A DNA stretch of 64,000 bases from NCBI RefSeq assembly GCF_030291135.1, contig NZ_CP127409.1, forward strand, positions 1,922,001-1,986,000. Reading direction: 5' to 3'. Of this stretch, positions 28,786-37,033 are shown piece by piece; the first letter of the stretch is position 1; every line of letters starts with the position of its first letter. The notes under the pieces were generated by a model. The model was not told the DNA's origin and ran no database searches. It saw only the letters and a list, made by a program, of their open reading frames with translations. The translations under genes and the position numbers were made by a program. The stretch is from Rhodanobacter thiooxydans (GTDB lineage: Bacteria; Pseudomonadota; Gammaproteobacteria; Xanthomonadales; Rhodanobacteraceae).

Positions 28786-31266
28786 ATGGCCACCGGCAAA
28801 CCCCAGCTATCCGCGCCAGCCGCGGGTTTTTTCTGCTTTGCCGACGTGCAGGTGGATGTCGGCGCGCATCGCCTGACCCGAGACGGCAACGAAATCGACA
28901 TCGAGCCCAAGGCGTTCGCCGTACTGCTCGAATTCCTGGCCCATCCGGACCAGTTGCTCAGCCGCGATCAGCTGCTCGATGCCGTCTGGGGTCACGTCTA
29001 TGTCACCCAGACAACGCTGAATCGCCTCGTCGTGCAGTTGCGACGAGCGCTGGGTGACGATATCAAGTCGCCCCGCTGCATCCAGACCGTGCACGGCCTG
29101 GGCTACCGCTTCATCGCGCCGCTCACCTGCACGCCTGGCATCACGTCCGTAGCCGTGAGTTTTGCACCACCGGTACACGCGCGCCTGCCCGAACGCACCG
29201 GCGCCCTGATCGGCCGCGAGCAGGCGATCATCGAACTGGGGAACCTGCTCGACAGCGCCAGGCTGGTCACCATCACCGGCCCTGGCGGCATCGGCAAGAC
29301 GCAAGCTGCACTGGAAACAGCGCGGGTCTGCGCGCCGGGCTTTCCCGACGGCGTCTGGTGGTTCGACTTCACGGCCTGCACGAAGGACGAAGGGCTGGCG
29401 CAAATACTGGGGGACGCCTTCGGCATCCGCAGCTCGGATGGTGAGGACAACCCGCTGGAACGCTTGGCCGAGGTCCTGCGGCCGCGCCGGGTGTTGCTGG
29501 TGCTCGACAATTGCGAGCGGGTAGCCGAGCCGCTGGGGCGGATTGTCGAATCCCTGCTGTCCCTTTGCGCAGACCTTCGCATCCTGATCACCAGCCAGCA
29601 GCGCCTGCATTGCCCGGGCGAAGCGCTTTGCTTCCTGCCTCCCCTGGAAACGCCCGCGTCCGGCAGCTGGAGCACTGCCGACGAAATCGCGCAACTGATG
29701 ACCGTGCCTGCGGTGCAACTGCTGATCACGCGCTCGCGTTCGCTGGCTTCGGGCTTCACGTTGACGGCGGCGAATGCCGCTGCCGTCGCCGAATTGTGCC
29801 GACACTTGGACGGCCTGCCGCTCGCCCTGGAACTGGCTGCCGCGCGACTGCGACTGCTCAGTCCCGAACAACTGCTGCTGCGCATGCAGGATCGTTTCCG
29901 ATGGTTGGCGGATGTGCCCTCGGGCCGAACGCTTCACCATCAGACACTGAGCGCCCTGATCGCATGGAGCTTCGCGCTGCTGTCGGAACGGGAACAGGCG
30001 CTGCTGTGCGCCCTGGCCGTATTCGCCGGCGGCTGGACCTTGCATGGCGCCACGACCATTGGCGCCGTGTTCGAGCTCAGCGGCGAACAGACGCTGGATC
30101 TGCTGGGCGGACTCGTCGACAAGTCACTCGTCGCGGTCGACACCACGATCGACCCGCCGCGGTACGGCTTGCTCGACAGCGTGCGGCTGTTTGCACTGGA
30201 GCAGCTTGGCAAGAGCGGAGACGAGGCGCGCGTCCGGCGCGCGCACCTGAGGCATTGCATCGACTTCACCGCCCGCGTGGATGCGCAAGTGCGCGGCCAG
30301 CGCCAGCAGCTATGGGTCGGTCGCGTATTGCGCGAGAAGGCCAACCTGCAGGCGGCCTTCGAGTTTGCGCTGGCGCATGCGGATCTTGCCGATGAGGCGA
30401 TCACGCTGTGCTCCAACCTGTGCTGGTACTTCCGGATCCAGGGTGACTATCGCCAGGCAAACCAGTGGATGGATCTGGCCCTGCGCCAATCCGATACGCA
30501 GAATCTGCATCGCGCGCGCGCGCTGATCGCCAACGGCATAGCCCACCATCATCGACAGACCACCAGCCCCGCCGCCTCGCTGCTTCAGGAAGGCATCGCG
30601 CTGGCCACGCGGCTGGGTGACGATGCGCTCGCCGCCTCCGGCCAGGGGGTGCTCGCATTCGAGCATGCGATCCACGGTGACTTCGACGGCTCGGAGCGCT
30701 GCGTGGAAGCCGCGCTCGCGGTCGCGCAAGCACAGGGTTCGGGCTGGTTGCGCTCGCTCGCGCTGCTGGGCCGCGGCATCGCCTGTGCGATGCGTGGGCA
30801 ACATCGCGAAGCCGAGGCATGGATGAGCGAAGCCGCCGAGCTGACGGCGTCACCCGACCATGACGTCTTCCAGCACGGTTACGTGCTCATCAATCGGGCA
30901 CTGCAGCGGTTCCATCTCGGCGATGCGCGCGGGGCGGCCCGTGACTGGCTGCGCACGCTCGACCTCAGCGTCGGTCTGCAGCACTGGCGCAGCGTTGCCG
31001 GCTGCATCGAGGGTGCGGCGTATCTCGTGCTCGGACAAGGCGATGCCGACTTCGCCGCGCGGCTGCTCGCCGCAGCGGCGCGCGCACGCGACCTGACCGG
31101 CGCGCCGCTGTTCCCGCAATGGCACGCCGCCCATGCCCAGGCCGAAACCTGCGCACGCGACCTGCTCGGAGAGGCATTCAAGGCCGCCCAGCAACAAGGT
31201 GCCGCGACGCGGATCGAAAAGGTGGTCGAGCTGACCCGCGCACGGCTGGCCGAGCTCAGCGCCTAG
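28786..31266 (+). CDS. winged-helix DNA-binding regulator with NTPase domain
   Basis: An 826-residue regulator. An OmpR/PhoB-type winged helix occupies about residues 15-108 (EIDIEPKAFAVLLEFLAHPD, LSRDQLLDAVWG, QTVHGLGYRFIAPL). A STAND/NB-ARC-like NTPase follows with Walker A ITGPGGIGKTQ (about 162-172) and Walker B LLVLDNCERV (about 234), and then helical repeats (about 480-826) typical of ligand- or protein-sensing arms. Such one-component proteins couple nucleotide-driven oligomerisation to promoter binding. It sits opposite the unknown secreted protein, a plausible target. Its TAG stop shares a CTAG with the convergent oxidase gene. Confidence 0.88.
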   Translation: MATGKPQLSAPAAGFFCFADVQVDVGAHRLTRDGNEIDIEPKAFAVLLEFLAHPDQLLSRDQLLDAVWGHVYVTQTTLNRLVVQLRRALGDDIKSPRCIQTVHGLGYRFIAPLTCTPGITSVAVSFAPPVHARLPERTGALIGREQAIIELGNLLDSARLVTITGPGGIGKTQAALETARVCAPGFPDGVWWFDFTACTKDEGLAQILGDAFGIRSSDGEDNPLERLAEVLRPRRVLLVLDNCERVAEPLGRIVESLLSLCADLRILITSQQRLHCPGEALCFLPPLETPASGSWSTADEIAQLMTVPAVQLLITRSRSLASGFTLTAANAAAVAELCRHLDGLPLALELAAARLRLLSPEQLLLRMQDRFRWLADVPSGRTLHHQTLSALIAWSFALLSEREQALLCALAVFAGGWTLHGATTIGAVFELSGEQTLDLLGGLVDKSLVAVDTTIDPPRYGLLDSVRLFALEQLGKSGDEARVRRAHLRHCIDFTARVDAQVRGQRQQLWVGRVLREKANLQAAFEFALAHADLADEAITLCSNLCWYFRIQGDYRQANQWMDLALRQSDTQNLHRARALIANGIAHHHRQTTSPAASLLQEGIALATRLGDDALAASGQGVLAFEHAIHGDFDGSERCVEAALAVAQAQGSGWLRSLALLGRGIACAMRGQHREAEAWMSEAAELTASPDHDVFQHGYVLINRALQRFHLGDARGAARDWLRTLDLSVGLQHWRSVAGCIEGAAYLVLGQGDADFAARLLAAAARARDLTGAPLFPQWHAAHAQAETCARDLLGEAFKAAQQQGAATRIEKVVELTRARLAELSA

Positions 31267-32651
31267 TTGTTGCGCACGGGCAAAAACAGTCCCGCCGGAT
31301 CGTACCGCCGGCGCAAGTCCCGCAGGCGCGCGCGCGTGGCGGCATCGTGCGTCTGCGCTTGCCAGTCGCCGGCATCACCGGCGAAGTTCGCCTGCATGGC
31401 TGCGCGCGCCCAGAGCACGAGCGAACTGCGCAGGCCGCGGGCCCATCCGCGAATCTCCGGGATTTTCTCCGCCGCGCCGGCATGACCGATCGCGTTGATG
31501 AAAAAAGGCGCATCGCGATGCACGAAGGCGCCAGCATCAGCCGGCGCGGAGGCTACCGCGCCGCCAAGGTGATGCACATGCACTTCGCACAGGGGATCGG
31601 GCACCGCGGCCGCACTGCCAACCAGCACGTCGATCAGCGCGTCATCGAGCGCGTCGAGGGTCGAGGTTGTCCAGTAGTAGTAATCACCGGCTGGCGCCTG
31701 CGCATCGAACGACTGCTGCCAGGCCGCGTAGGGCATCACGCCGCCGATCTTGCCCAGCGGCACGCCGAAGCTGGTGAGCGGCGCGAGCGCCTGCTCGCCG
31801 TACGCGGGATCGCCACTCCAGCAGTAGGCCAGCGCAACGACGCGTTGACCGTGCACTGGCGCCGGCAGGAACGGCGCCGGCGGCGCCGTCGTGAACACCA
31901 GCATGAAAGTGGCCTGCTCCGGCGCCCGCGGCGTGAACTGGCGGAACGCACGCAGCAGCGCAGGCGCGGCTTCGATCGGATGGAACACGACGCCGGCAAG
32001 CACCTCGTTGACCGGATGCACGCGGAAGGCGAACCGCGTCACCACGCCAAGCCCGCCAGCGCCGCCGCGCAATGCCCAGAACAGATCGGCATGCTGGTCG
32101 GCGCTGGCGACGACACAGCGGCCATCGGCCAACACCACGTCGGCCGAGATCATGTTGTCGATCGCCAGGCCGCAATGCCGCATCAACCACCCCACGCCGC
32201 CACCCAGCGTGAGGCCGCCGACGCCAGTGCTCGACACGAAACCACCGGTGGTGGCGAGCCCGTGCGCTTGCGTCGCCGCATCGACCTCCCGCCACAGCGC
32301 GCCGCCTTCGACGTGCACGATGCCCGCCGGCACGTCGACTTCGACGTGATTCAGTGCGCCGAGGTCCAACATCAGCGCGCCATCACGCACGGCAAGACCG
32401 GCCACGTTGTGGCCACCGCCACGTATCGAGAGCGGCAGGCGTTCGCTGGCGGCGAACTTGACCGCGACGCTGACATCCTCGGCGTCGGCGCAACGCGCTA
32501 TCGCCACGGGCCGGCGATCGATGGCACCGTTCCACACGCGCCGGCGCTGTTCGTAGTCCGCCTCGCCCGGGAGCAACAGCGGGCCGCGCATGGCGTCGGC
32601 CAATCGCTGCCATGTCTTCGCGTCCAGGCAACCCGGTTCGGCACTCATCAT
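31263..32651 (-). CDS. FAD-binding oxidoreductase, berberine bridge enzyme-like
   Basis: A 462-residue flavoprotein with a PCMH-type FAD-binding domain (SIRGGGHNVAGL, with the histidine that is often the covalent flavin attachment point, then TGVGGLTLGGGVGWLMR) and a C-terminal BBE motif region (YDPAGLFLPVRN, where the usual form is YDPxNxF). Such enzymes oxidise sugars, alcohols or secondary metabolites using oxygen. No Tat or Sec signal is visible. The start is the first of two adjacent ATGs at 32651; upstream in-frame codons lie in a poorly coding stretch. Confidence 0.85.
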   Translation of the reverse strand: MMSAEPGCLDAKTWQRLADAMRGPLLLPGEADYEQRRRVWNGAIDRRPVAIARCADAEDVSVAVKFAASERLPLSIRGGGHNVAGLAVRDGALMLDLGALNHVEVDVPAGIVHVEGGALWREVDAATQAHGLATTGGFVSSTGVGGLTLGGGVGWLMRHCGLAIDNMISADVVLADGRCVVASADQHADLFWALRGGAGGLGVVTRFAFRVHPVNEVLAGVVFHPIEAAPALLRAFRQFTPRAPEQATFMLVFTTAPPAPFLPAPVHGQRVVALAYCWSGDPAYGEQALAPLTSFGVPLGKIGGVMPYAAWQQSFDAQAPAGDYYYWTTSTLDALDDALIDVLVGSAAAVPDPLCEVHVHHLGGAVASAPADAGAFVHRDAPFFINAIGHAGAAEKIPEIRGWARGLRSSLVLWARAAMQANFAGDAGDWQAQTHDAATRARLRDLRRRYDPAGLFLPVRNN

Positions 32652-32792
32652 CCACCCCCATGCAACATCGGAAGGCACGCCGCCAGCATTCAGCGCTGTC
32701 CGCGGCACCGGGCTGACTATGAACCCGGCGCGACCGTGTTGTCATGAGGAAACGGTGAGAATTCAGCGAGAAGCCGCTCGACGTCCGGCGGG

Positions 32793-33998
32793 TCAGTGAA
32801 CCGGTTGACTGGACTCCGCATCCACCGCCCGCTTGACCGCGGCCACGAACGCGCGCCGCGCGGCGACCAGTTCGCTGGACGTCGCGTGCGGCCACGCGCC
32901 GACCTGGGCGATCACCAGGTCACGCGCGGGATCGACGTAGACCATCTGGCCGAAGATGCCGATCGCGGCGTAGCTGCCGTCGGTATCGGTCCACCACAGG
33001 TAGCCGTAGCCGCGGTCGGGATCATCGACGCTTTCCTGGCGGCGCAGCGCGCCATCGAGCCAGGCCTTGGCGATCACCGGCTTGCCCGCGATGCGGCCGC
33101 CGTCGAGCATGAACTGCCCCAGCCGCGCGTAATCGCCCAGCGTGGCCGACAGGCCGCTGCCGCCGGTGTCGCTGCCATCGCATTCGTCCTTGATCCAGTA
33201 CGCGTCGGCGGCCATGCCATACGGTTTCCAGATCGCCTGCGACAGGTAGGTGGCCAGCGAGCGGTGCGTGGCCCGCTGCACCAGGATGCCGAGCAGGTCG
33301 GTTTCCGCGGTGTTGTAGTTGAAGTGCGTGCCGGCCGGCCATTGCCGCGGCTGCTTGGCCAGGTAGGTGAGGATGTGCGCGCGGCCATCGACGCAAGCGT
33401 GCAGATACATCTGCGCCACGTCCGATTTCGCGTCGGCGTAGTCCTCGTTCCAGTGCACACCCGAGGTCATCGTCAGCAACTGCTGCACCGTGACCTTGGC
33501 GTAGGCGCTGTCGCGCAGTTCCGGGATGTAGGTGCCCAGCGTGTCGTCCATGCCGTGGATATAACCCTGCTGCAGGGCGATCCCCAGCAAGGTGGAGGTG
33601 ACCGACTTGGCCACCGAGAACGACTCCCAGCGCTGCTCCGGCCCGAAGCCCGGCGCATAGCGCTGCAGGCGGATGCGGCCATGCTGCAGCACCATCACGC
33701 CGGCGAGGTGGTGCTGGTCCATGTAGCCGGCCAGCCACGCCGAGGCGTTCTGCTCCGGAACGACCAGCGGCTTGCCCTGCGGCAACGCATGGACGTGCGT
33801 GCCATGCGCGGCGCGGTCACTCGGGAACAGCTCGTACATCTTCCGGAACTGCGCCTCGCGCTGCGCCTGCGGCCAGAACAGCACCGTCTCGCGTTGCTGG
33901 CCGATGGTCGGGGTGCCCTGTTCGGCGGCTGTCGATGGCAACGGGACAGCAAGGCACAGTGCGGCAGCAAGCAGGCAGGCAAACGGGTTTGAACGCAT
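32793..33998 (-). CDS. secreted serine hydrolase, beta-lactamase/EstB family
   Basis: A 401-residue exported protein with a signal peptide (residues 1-25, LLAAALCLAVPLPSTAAE) and a class C beta-lactamase fold. The catalytic SxxK is in SVAKSVTSTLLG, the tyrosine motif in HFNYNTAE, and a late YGYLWWTD strand follows. These proteins are usually esterases, D-aminopeptidases or 6-aminohexanoate-type amidases rather than true beta-lactamases. It stands alone and is divergent from the PepSY gene. Confidence 0.88.
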   Translation of the reverse strand: MRSNPFACLLAAALCLAVPLPSTAAEQGTPTIGQQRETVLFWPQAQREAQFRKMYELFPSDRAAHGTHVHALPQGKPLVVPEQNASAWLAGYMDQHHLAGVMVLQHGRIRLQRYAPGFGPEQRWESFSVAKSVTSTLLGIALQQGYIHGMDDTLGTYIPELRDSAYAKVTVQQLLTMTSGVHWNEDYADAKSDVAQMYLHACVDGRAHILTYLAKQPRQWPAGTHFNYNTAETDLLGILVQRATHRSLATYLSQAIWKPYGMAADAYWIKDECDGSDTGGSGLSATLGDYARLGQFMLDGGRIAGKPVIAKAWLDGALRRQESVDDPDRGYGYLWWTDTDGSYAAIGIFGQMVYVDPARDLVIAQVGAWPHATSSELVAARRAFVAAVKRAVDAESSQPVH

Positions 33999-34243
33999 GG
34001 CGCTATGTGTCGGGCAGTGGCGGAACCGCCATCTTACCGAGCCGTGACGCCGCGTCGAAGTACATGAACCGCACCCATGTCTTCACCCGACAGTCACGCG
34101 CGTTTTCACGCCATCGTCCGCAACGCGATGCTCCCATCTTGTGCGTACGGGTCGGCGTGCGTGCCATCCGCCGACCCGCACGCGTTGAACCACGCCTGCG
34201 CAAGCTGGCGACACCACTTCGTTACCGCACCAAGGAGCTCACC

Positions 34244-34747
34244 ATGATCAAGCGCCTGCTTCCCCTGTTGATCGGACTGTCGGTCTGCGGTGTTGCCCTC
34301 GCGCAGACCATGCCGGCTACCAGCCAGCCGGCGACCAAGACCACGCAGACCACGACCACGGTGTCCACGTGGACGACGCAACCGCCCAGCGGCGCGCTGA
34401 GCGAAGACGCGATCAAGACCGCGATCGCCAACGCCGGCTACAAGGAAGTGAAGGGCCTTGGGTTCAGGGACGGCGTGTGGCGCAGCAAGGCCCGCGGTGG
34501 CAACAAGCAATGGGTCAAACTGGTGGTCGGCCCCGTCAACGGCAAGGTGTACGTTGCCGATGCACCATCCAAACTCAACCAGGACGAGGTCAAGGCCAAG
34601 CTCGTGGCGGCCGGCTACCAGGACGTCCACGACGTGGAGTTCGAGGACGGCCTGTGGAGCGCTGACGCCAGCACCGAACACGGCAACAAAGTCGACCTGC
34701 TGGTCGATCCGGACGACGGCAGCGTGGTGGCCAGGTCGCGCGATTGA
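34244..34747 (+). CDS. exported PepSY-domain protein
   Basis: A 167-residue periplasmic protein: signal peptide (1-21, LLIGLSVCGVALAQ), a Thr/Gln-rich spacer, then two PepSY-like repeats, one from about residue 50 (SEDAIKTAIANAGYKEVKGL ... GKVY) and one from about residue 109 (NQDEVKAKLVAAGYQDVHDV ... GSVV). PepSY domains bind peptides or inhibit peptidases. AAGGAG lies eight bases before the ATG and a strong terminator follows the stop. Confidence 0.85.
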   Translation: MIKRLLPLLIGLSVCGVALAQTMPATSQPATKTTQTTTTVSTWTTQPPSGALSEDAIKTAIANAGYKEVKGLGFRDGVWRSKARGGNKQWVKLVVGPVNGKVYVADAPSKLNQDEVKAKLVAAGYQDVHDVEFEDGLWSADASTEHGNKVDLLVDPDDGSVVARSRD

Positions 34748-34772
34748 CACGCTCCGCTTGCAGTGATCACGG

Positions 34773-34809
34773 AAAACCCGGCGCCGTGGTGGCGCCGGGT
34801 TTCCTTTTT
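34773..34809 (+). terminator. rho-independent terminator of the PepSY gene
   Basis: A perfect 12-bp stem (AAACCCGGCGCC at 34774-34785 with GGCGCCGGGTTT at 34791-34802), five-base loop, then CCTTTTT. It lies 26 bp after the stop and also separates the convergent RibD-like gene. Confidence 0.93.
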
Positions 34810-34829
34810 GCCGGGGCACACGCGACGGT

Positions 34830-35495
34830 TCATGCCGGCCGGTAGACGACGGCCATGGCACCCGAGTCGAAGGGCATCGCGCTGATCAGGCGCAGATCGA
34901 CCGGACTGCGTAGTGCGCAGAACAGCGGCTGGCCCTGGCCCAGTACCACCGGATGAATGGCCAGTCGATATTCGTCGATGAGGCCGCAGGCAACCAGGCT
35001 TTGCGCAAACCGGGCGCCGCCATGCGCCAGGATGTAGTTGCCCGGCTGTTCCTTCAGCCGGAGAACTTCCTCCACCAGATCGCCGCGCGCCACCGCGGGC
35101 TCGGCCCAGGACTTGAGGGCCGCCGCGGTCGGCGTGGCGCCATGCCGCGCCGCATTGCGCGCCCTCGCTTCGGCGAGCGCGGCCGTCGTCTGGTCCGCCT
35201 GCGGGCCGCGCTCGATCCCCTGCCGCGAGAAAATGATCTTGGGAATGTCGTTCATCGGCGCTGCGATCGGCATCTCCGAATAGGGCCAGAACGCCGCCAT
35301 GTCGTGATAGCTGCGGCTCCCCATGATGTGCACGCCGGCCCCGCGCAGCGTATCGAGAACCCACGCCGTGGAATCGGCCCCGCCAGAGGAGCGGAAGATC
35401 CAGTCGGCCTCGCCGTTTGGTCCGGCGACAAAGCCGTCCAGCGAGACGGACATCTTCAACACCAGCTTTCTCTTTGCAGCCGTTGAGCCAGCCAT
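34830..35495 (-). CDS. RibD C-terminal/dihydrofolate reductase-like protein
   Basis: A 221-residue reductase-fold protein of the RibD-C/DHFR-like group (YyaP/YwjB type). Visible elements are KMSVSLDGFVAGPNGEADW, GVHIMGSRSYHDMAAFWP, YILAHGGARFAQSL and LIDEYRLAIHPVVLGQGQPL. It lacks the deaminase half of RibD, so riboflavin synthesis is unlikely; the family probably reduces pteridine-like or other NADPH-coupled substrates. Start at ATG 35495, with AAGGAGG just upstream. Confidence 0.88.
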   Translation of the reverse strand: MAGSTAAKRKLVLKMSVSLDGFVAGPNGEADWIFRSSGGADSTAWVLDTLRGAGVHIMGSRSYHDMAAFWPYSEMPIAAPMNDIPKIIFSRQGIERGPQADQTTAALAEARARNAARHGATPTAAALKSWAEPAVARGDLVEEVLRLKEQPGNYILAHGGARFAQSLVACGLIDEYRLAIHPVVLGQGQPLFCALRSPVDLRLISAMPFDSGAMAVVYRPA

Positions 35496-35780
35496 GATTC
35501 CTCCTTGGTCTTGCCGATGGTTTGTCGAGCCGGGACGCCCCTGTCGATGCGGGCCTCTTTGCAGGGTAACGACGAATGGCGGGAGCACGTTTCGACAGGG
35601 TCCGGGCACGGGTTCCGGGGAGCTGACCCGAAGCAACGCTTGTAAACCGCCTTCCGGAACAGGATGCTCTGCTCTCCCCCGACGCCTTGAGACAGAAGCA
35701 CGGCCTCGTCGATCACCTCACCCTGGCAGACCGTCAGGATACCTCCCGCTTCCGAAAGAACCCTGCCAAGCCGGTGCGCC

Positions 35781-36272
35781 ATGAGCAACGTCCTTACCAT
35801 CCATGAATTCCGCGATGACCTCGCGGTGCACTTCCACGACATCAATGCGGAGTGGATCAACGCCATGTTCCGCCTCGAAGCCACCGATCGGGATGTGCTG
35901 GAGAACCCGCGAGCGAAGATCATCGACGCGGGTGGCGTCATTCTGTTTGTCGAGGCAAGCGGACTGGGGATAGTTGGTGCATGCGCCCTCCAGAAAACGG
36001 GAGCCACCAGCTATGAGCTCACCAAGATGGGGGTGCGCGAGTCGGCACGCGGCATGAAGGCCGGGGAGTTCCTGCTCGCCGCGATCATCGACCGGGCAAG
36101 ATCGCTGGGAGCCGATCCCCTGTACCTGCTCACCAACGCCAAATGCGCCGCCGCCATTCACCTGTACGAGAAGCTTGGCTTCCAACACGATGCCGAGATC
36201 ATGGCCCGGTATGGTGCGCGCTATCAAAGGTGCGACGTGGCCATGCGCTACCACGAGGAAGTCTTGCAGTAA
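35781..36272 (+). CDS. GNAT family N-acetyltransferase
   Basis: A 163-residue GNAT protein that would transfer an acetyl group from acetyl-CoA to an amine. The acetyl-CoA-binding helix start is RESARGMKAGEFLLAAIIDR (about residues 91-110), preceded by the ELTKMGV strand, and motif B is NAKCAAAIHLYEKLGFQHDA (about 118-137). Its last 41 codons are duplicated 425 bp downstream with several differences. The substrate is unknown. Confidence 0.88.
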   Translation: MSNVLTIHEFRDDLAVHFHDINAEWINAMFRLEATDRDVLENPRAKIIDAGGVILFVEASGLGIVGACALQKTGATSYELTKMGVRESARGMKAGEFLLAAIIDRARSLGADPLYLLTNAKCAAAIHLYEKLGFQHDAEIMARYGARYQRCDVAMRYHEEVLQ

Positions 36273-36995
36273 GCCACCAAGGCTTCCGGCTGTGGCGGGC
36301 ATTCCGCCTGGAGTCGGGAGCGGTCTTTCGCAGATTGAAGGCTGCATGGTTTGAAGCCCCAGCGCGCCCACTTGTTCACAAGACGCTTCAAGCCCACCGC
36401 GCGGGCAGAAACCGGCTGTTGCGCAGCAGTCCCGCCGAGACCAGCGACACCAGCACGCCGACCGGGAATATTTCCGCGAAAGTCATCGGTACTGGTCTGG
36501 CCCGGTCGGCACGATCGCCCAATTCAATGCCACGGGCGACGCTCCGGAAATTATCCCTGGCACCTTTTCCCGCCGCCGCCATTCACCTGTACGAGAAGCT
36601 TGGCTTCCAACACGATGCCGAAATCATGGCCCGGCATGGCGCGCGCTATCAAAGGTGCGACGTCGCCATGCGCTATCACGAGGAAGTCTTGCGGTAAGCC
36701 ACCAAGGCTTCCGGCTGTGGCGGGCATTCCGCCTGGAGTCGGGAGCGGTCTTTCGCAGATTGAAGGCTGCATGGTTTGAAGCCCCAGCGCGCCCACTTGT
36801 TCACAAGACGCTTCAAGCCCACCGCGCGGGTAGGAACCGACCGTTGCGCAGCAGTCCCGCCGAGACCAGCGACACCAGCACGCCGACCGGGAATATTTCC
36901 GCGAAGGTCATCGGTACTGGTCTGGCTCGGTCGGCACGATCGCCCAATTCAATGCCACGGGTGACGCTCCGGAAATTATCCCTGACACTATTTTT
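36146..36995 (+). repeat. 425-bp tandem duplication covering the GNAT 3' end
   Basis: Bases 36146-36570 and 36571-36995 align at a constant offset of 425, with 13 substitutions in about 410 bases before the two copies diverge at the far end (near 36989). Each unit holds the last 41 codons of the acetyltransferase plus about 290 bp of downstream sequence, which has no recognised gene on the + strand. A 32-codon antisense frame with a hydrophobic stretch (MTFAEIFPVGVLVSLVSAGL) is kept open in both copies (36388-36486 and 36813-36911). No terminal inverted repeats or target-site duplication were seen. Confidence 0.95.
36571..36697 (+). pseudogene. duplicated 3' fragment of the GNAT acetyltransferase gene
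   Basis: This fragment matches the final 41 codons of the upstream acetyltransferase, ending in TAA, but has no 5' part. It has six base differences from the intact gene; four are silent and two change residues (Tyr to His, Gln to Arg). It has no start of its own in a sensible position and is read as a remnant. Confidence 0.88.
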
Positions 36996-37010
36996 GCCAT
37001 TTTGCCACTA

Positions 37011-37033
37011 TCGACTTGAATGAATCGTTAGGC
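37011..37033 (-). other. attC-like half site at the DUF4062 stop codon
   Basis: On the minus strand this 23-bp stretch begins GCCTAAC, fitting the integron R'' core RYYYAAC, and continues GATTCATTCAAGTCGA. It differs at four positions from the left end of the aadA1 cassette recombination site as I remember it. The gene's TAA stop is inside the core, as in many gene cassettes. The right half with its GTTRRRY core is not found where expected; sequence of the duplicated GNAT unit begins about 20 bp further on. It is therefore at best a truncated site. Confidence 0.5.

Noticed and set aside
31119..32747. 542-codon + strand frame through the oxidase gene
   Set aside because: It is the antisense shadow of the FAD oxidoreductase, whose motifs are complete on the minus strand.
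36273..36990. Duplicated downstream segment considered as an insertion sequence or MITE
   Set aside because: No terminal inverted repeats, transposase or target duplication were found, and the repeated unit includes GNAT coding sequence.
37011..37033. Complete attC site on either strand
   Set aside because: Only one half with a good core is visible; a degenerate GCCCAATTCAATGCC near 36938 could pair with it but fails the core consensus.
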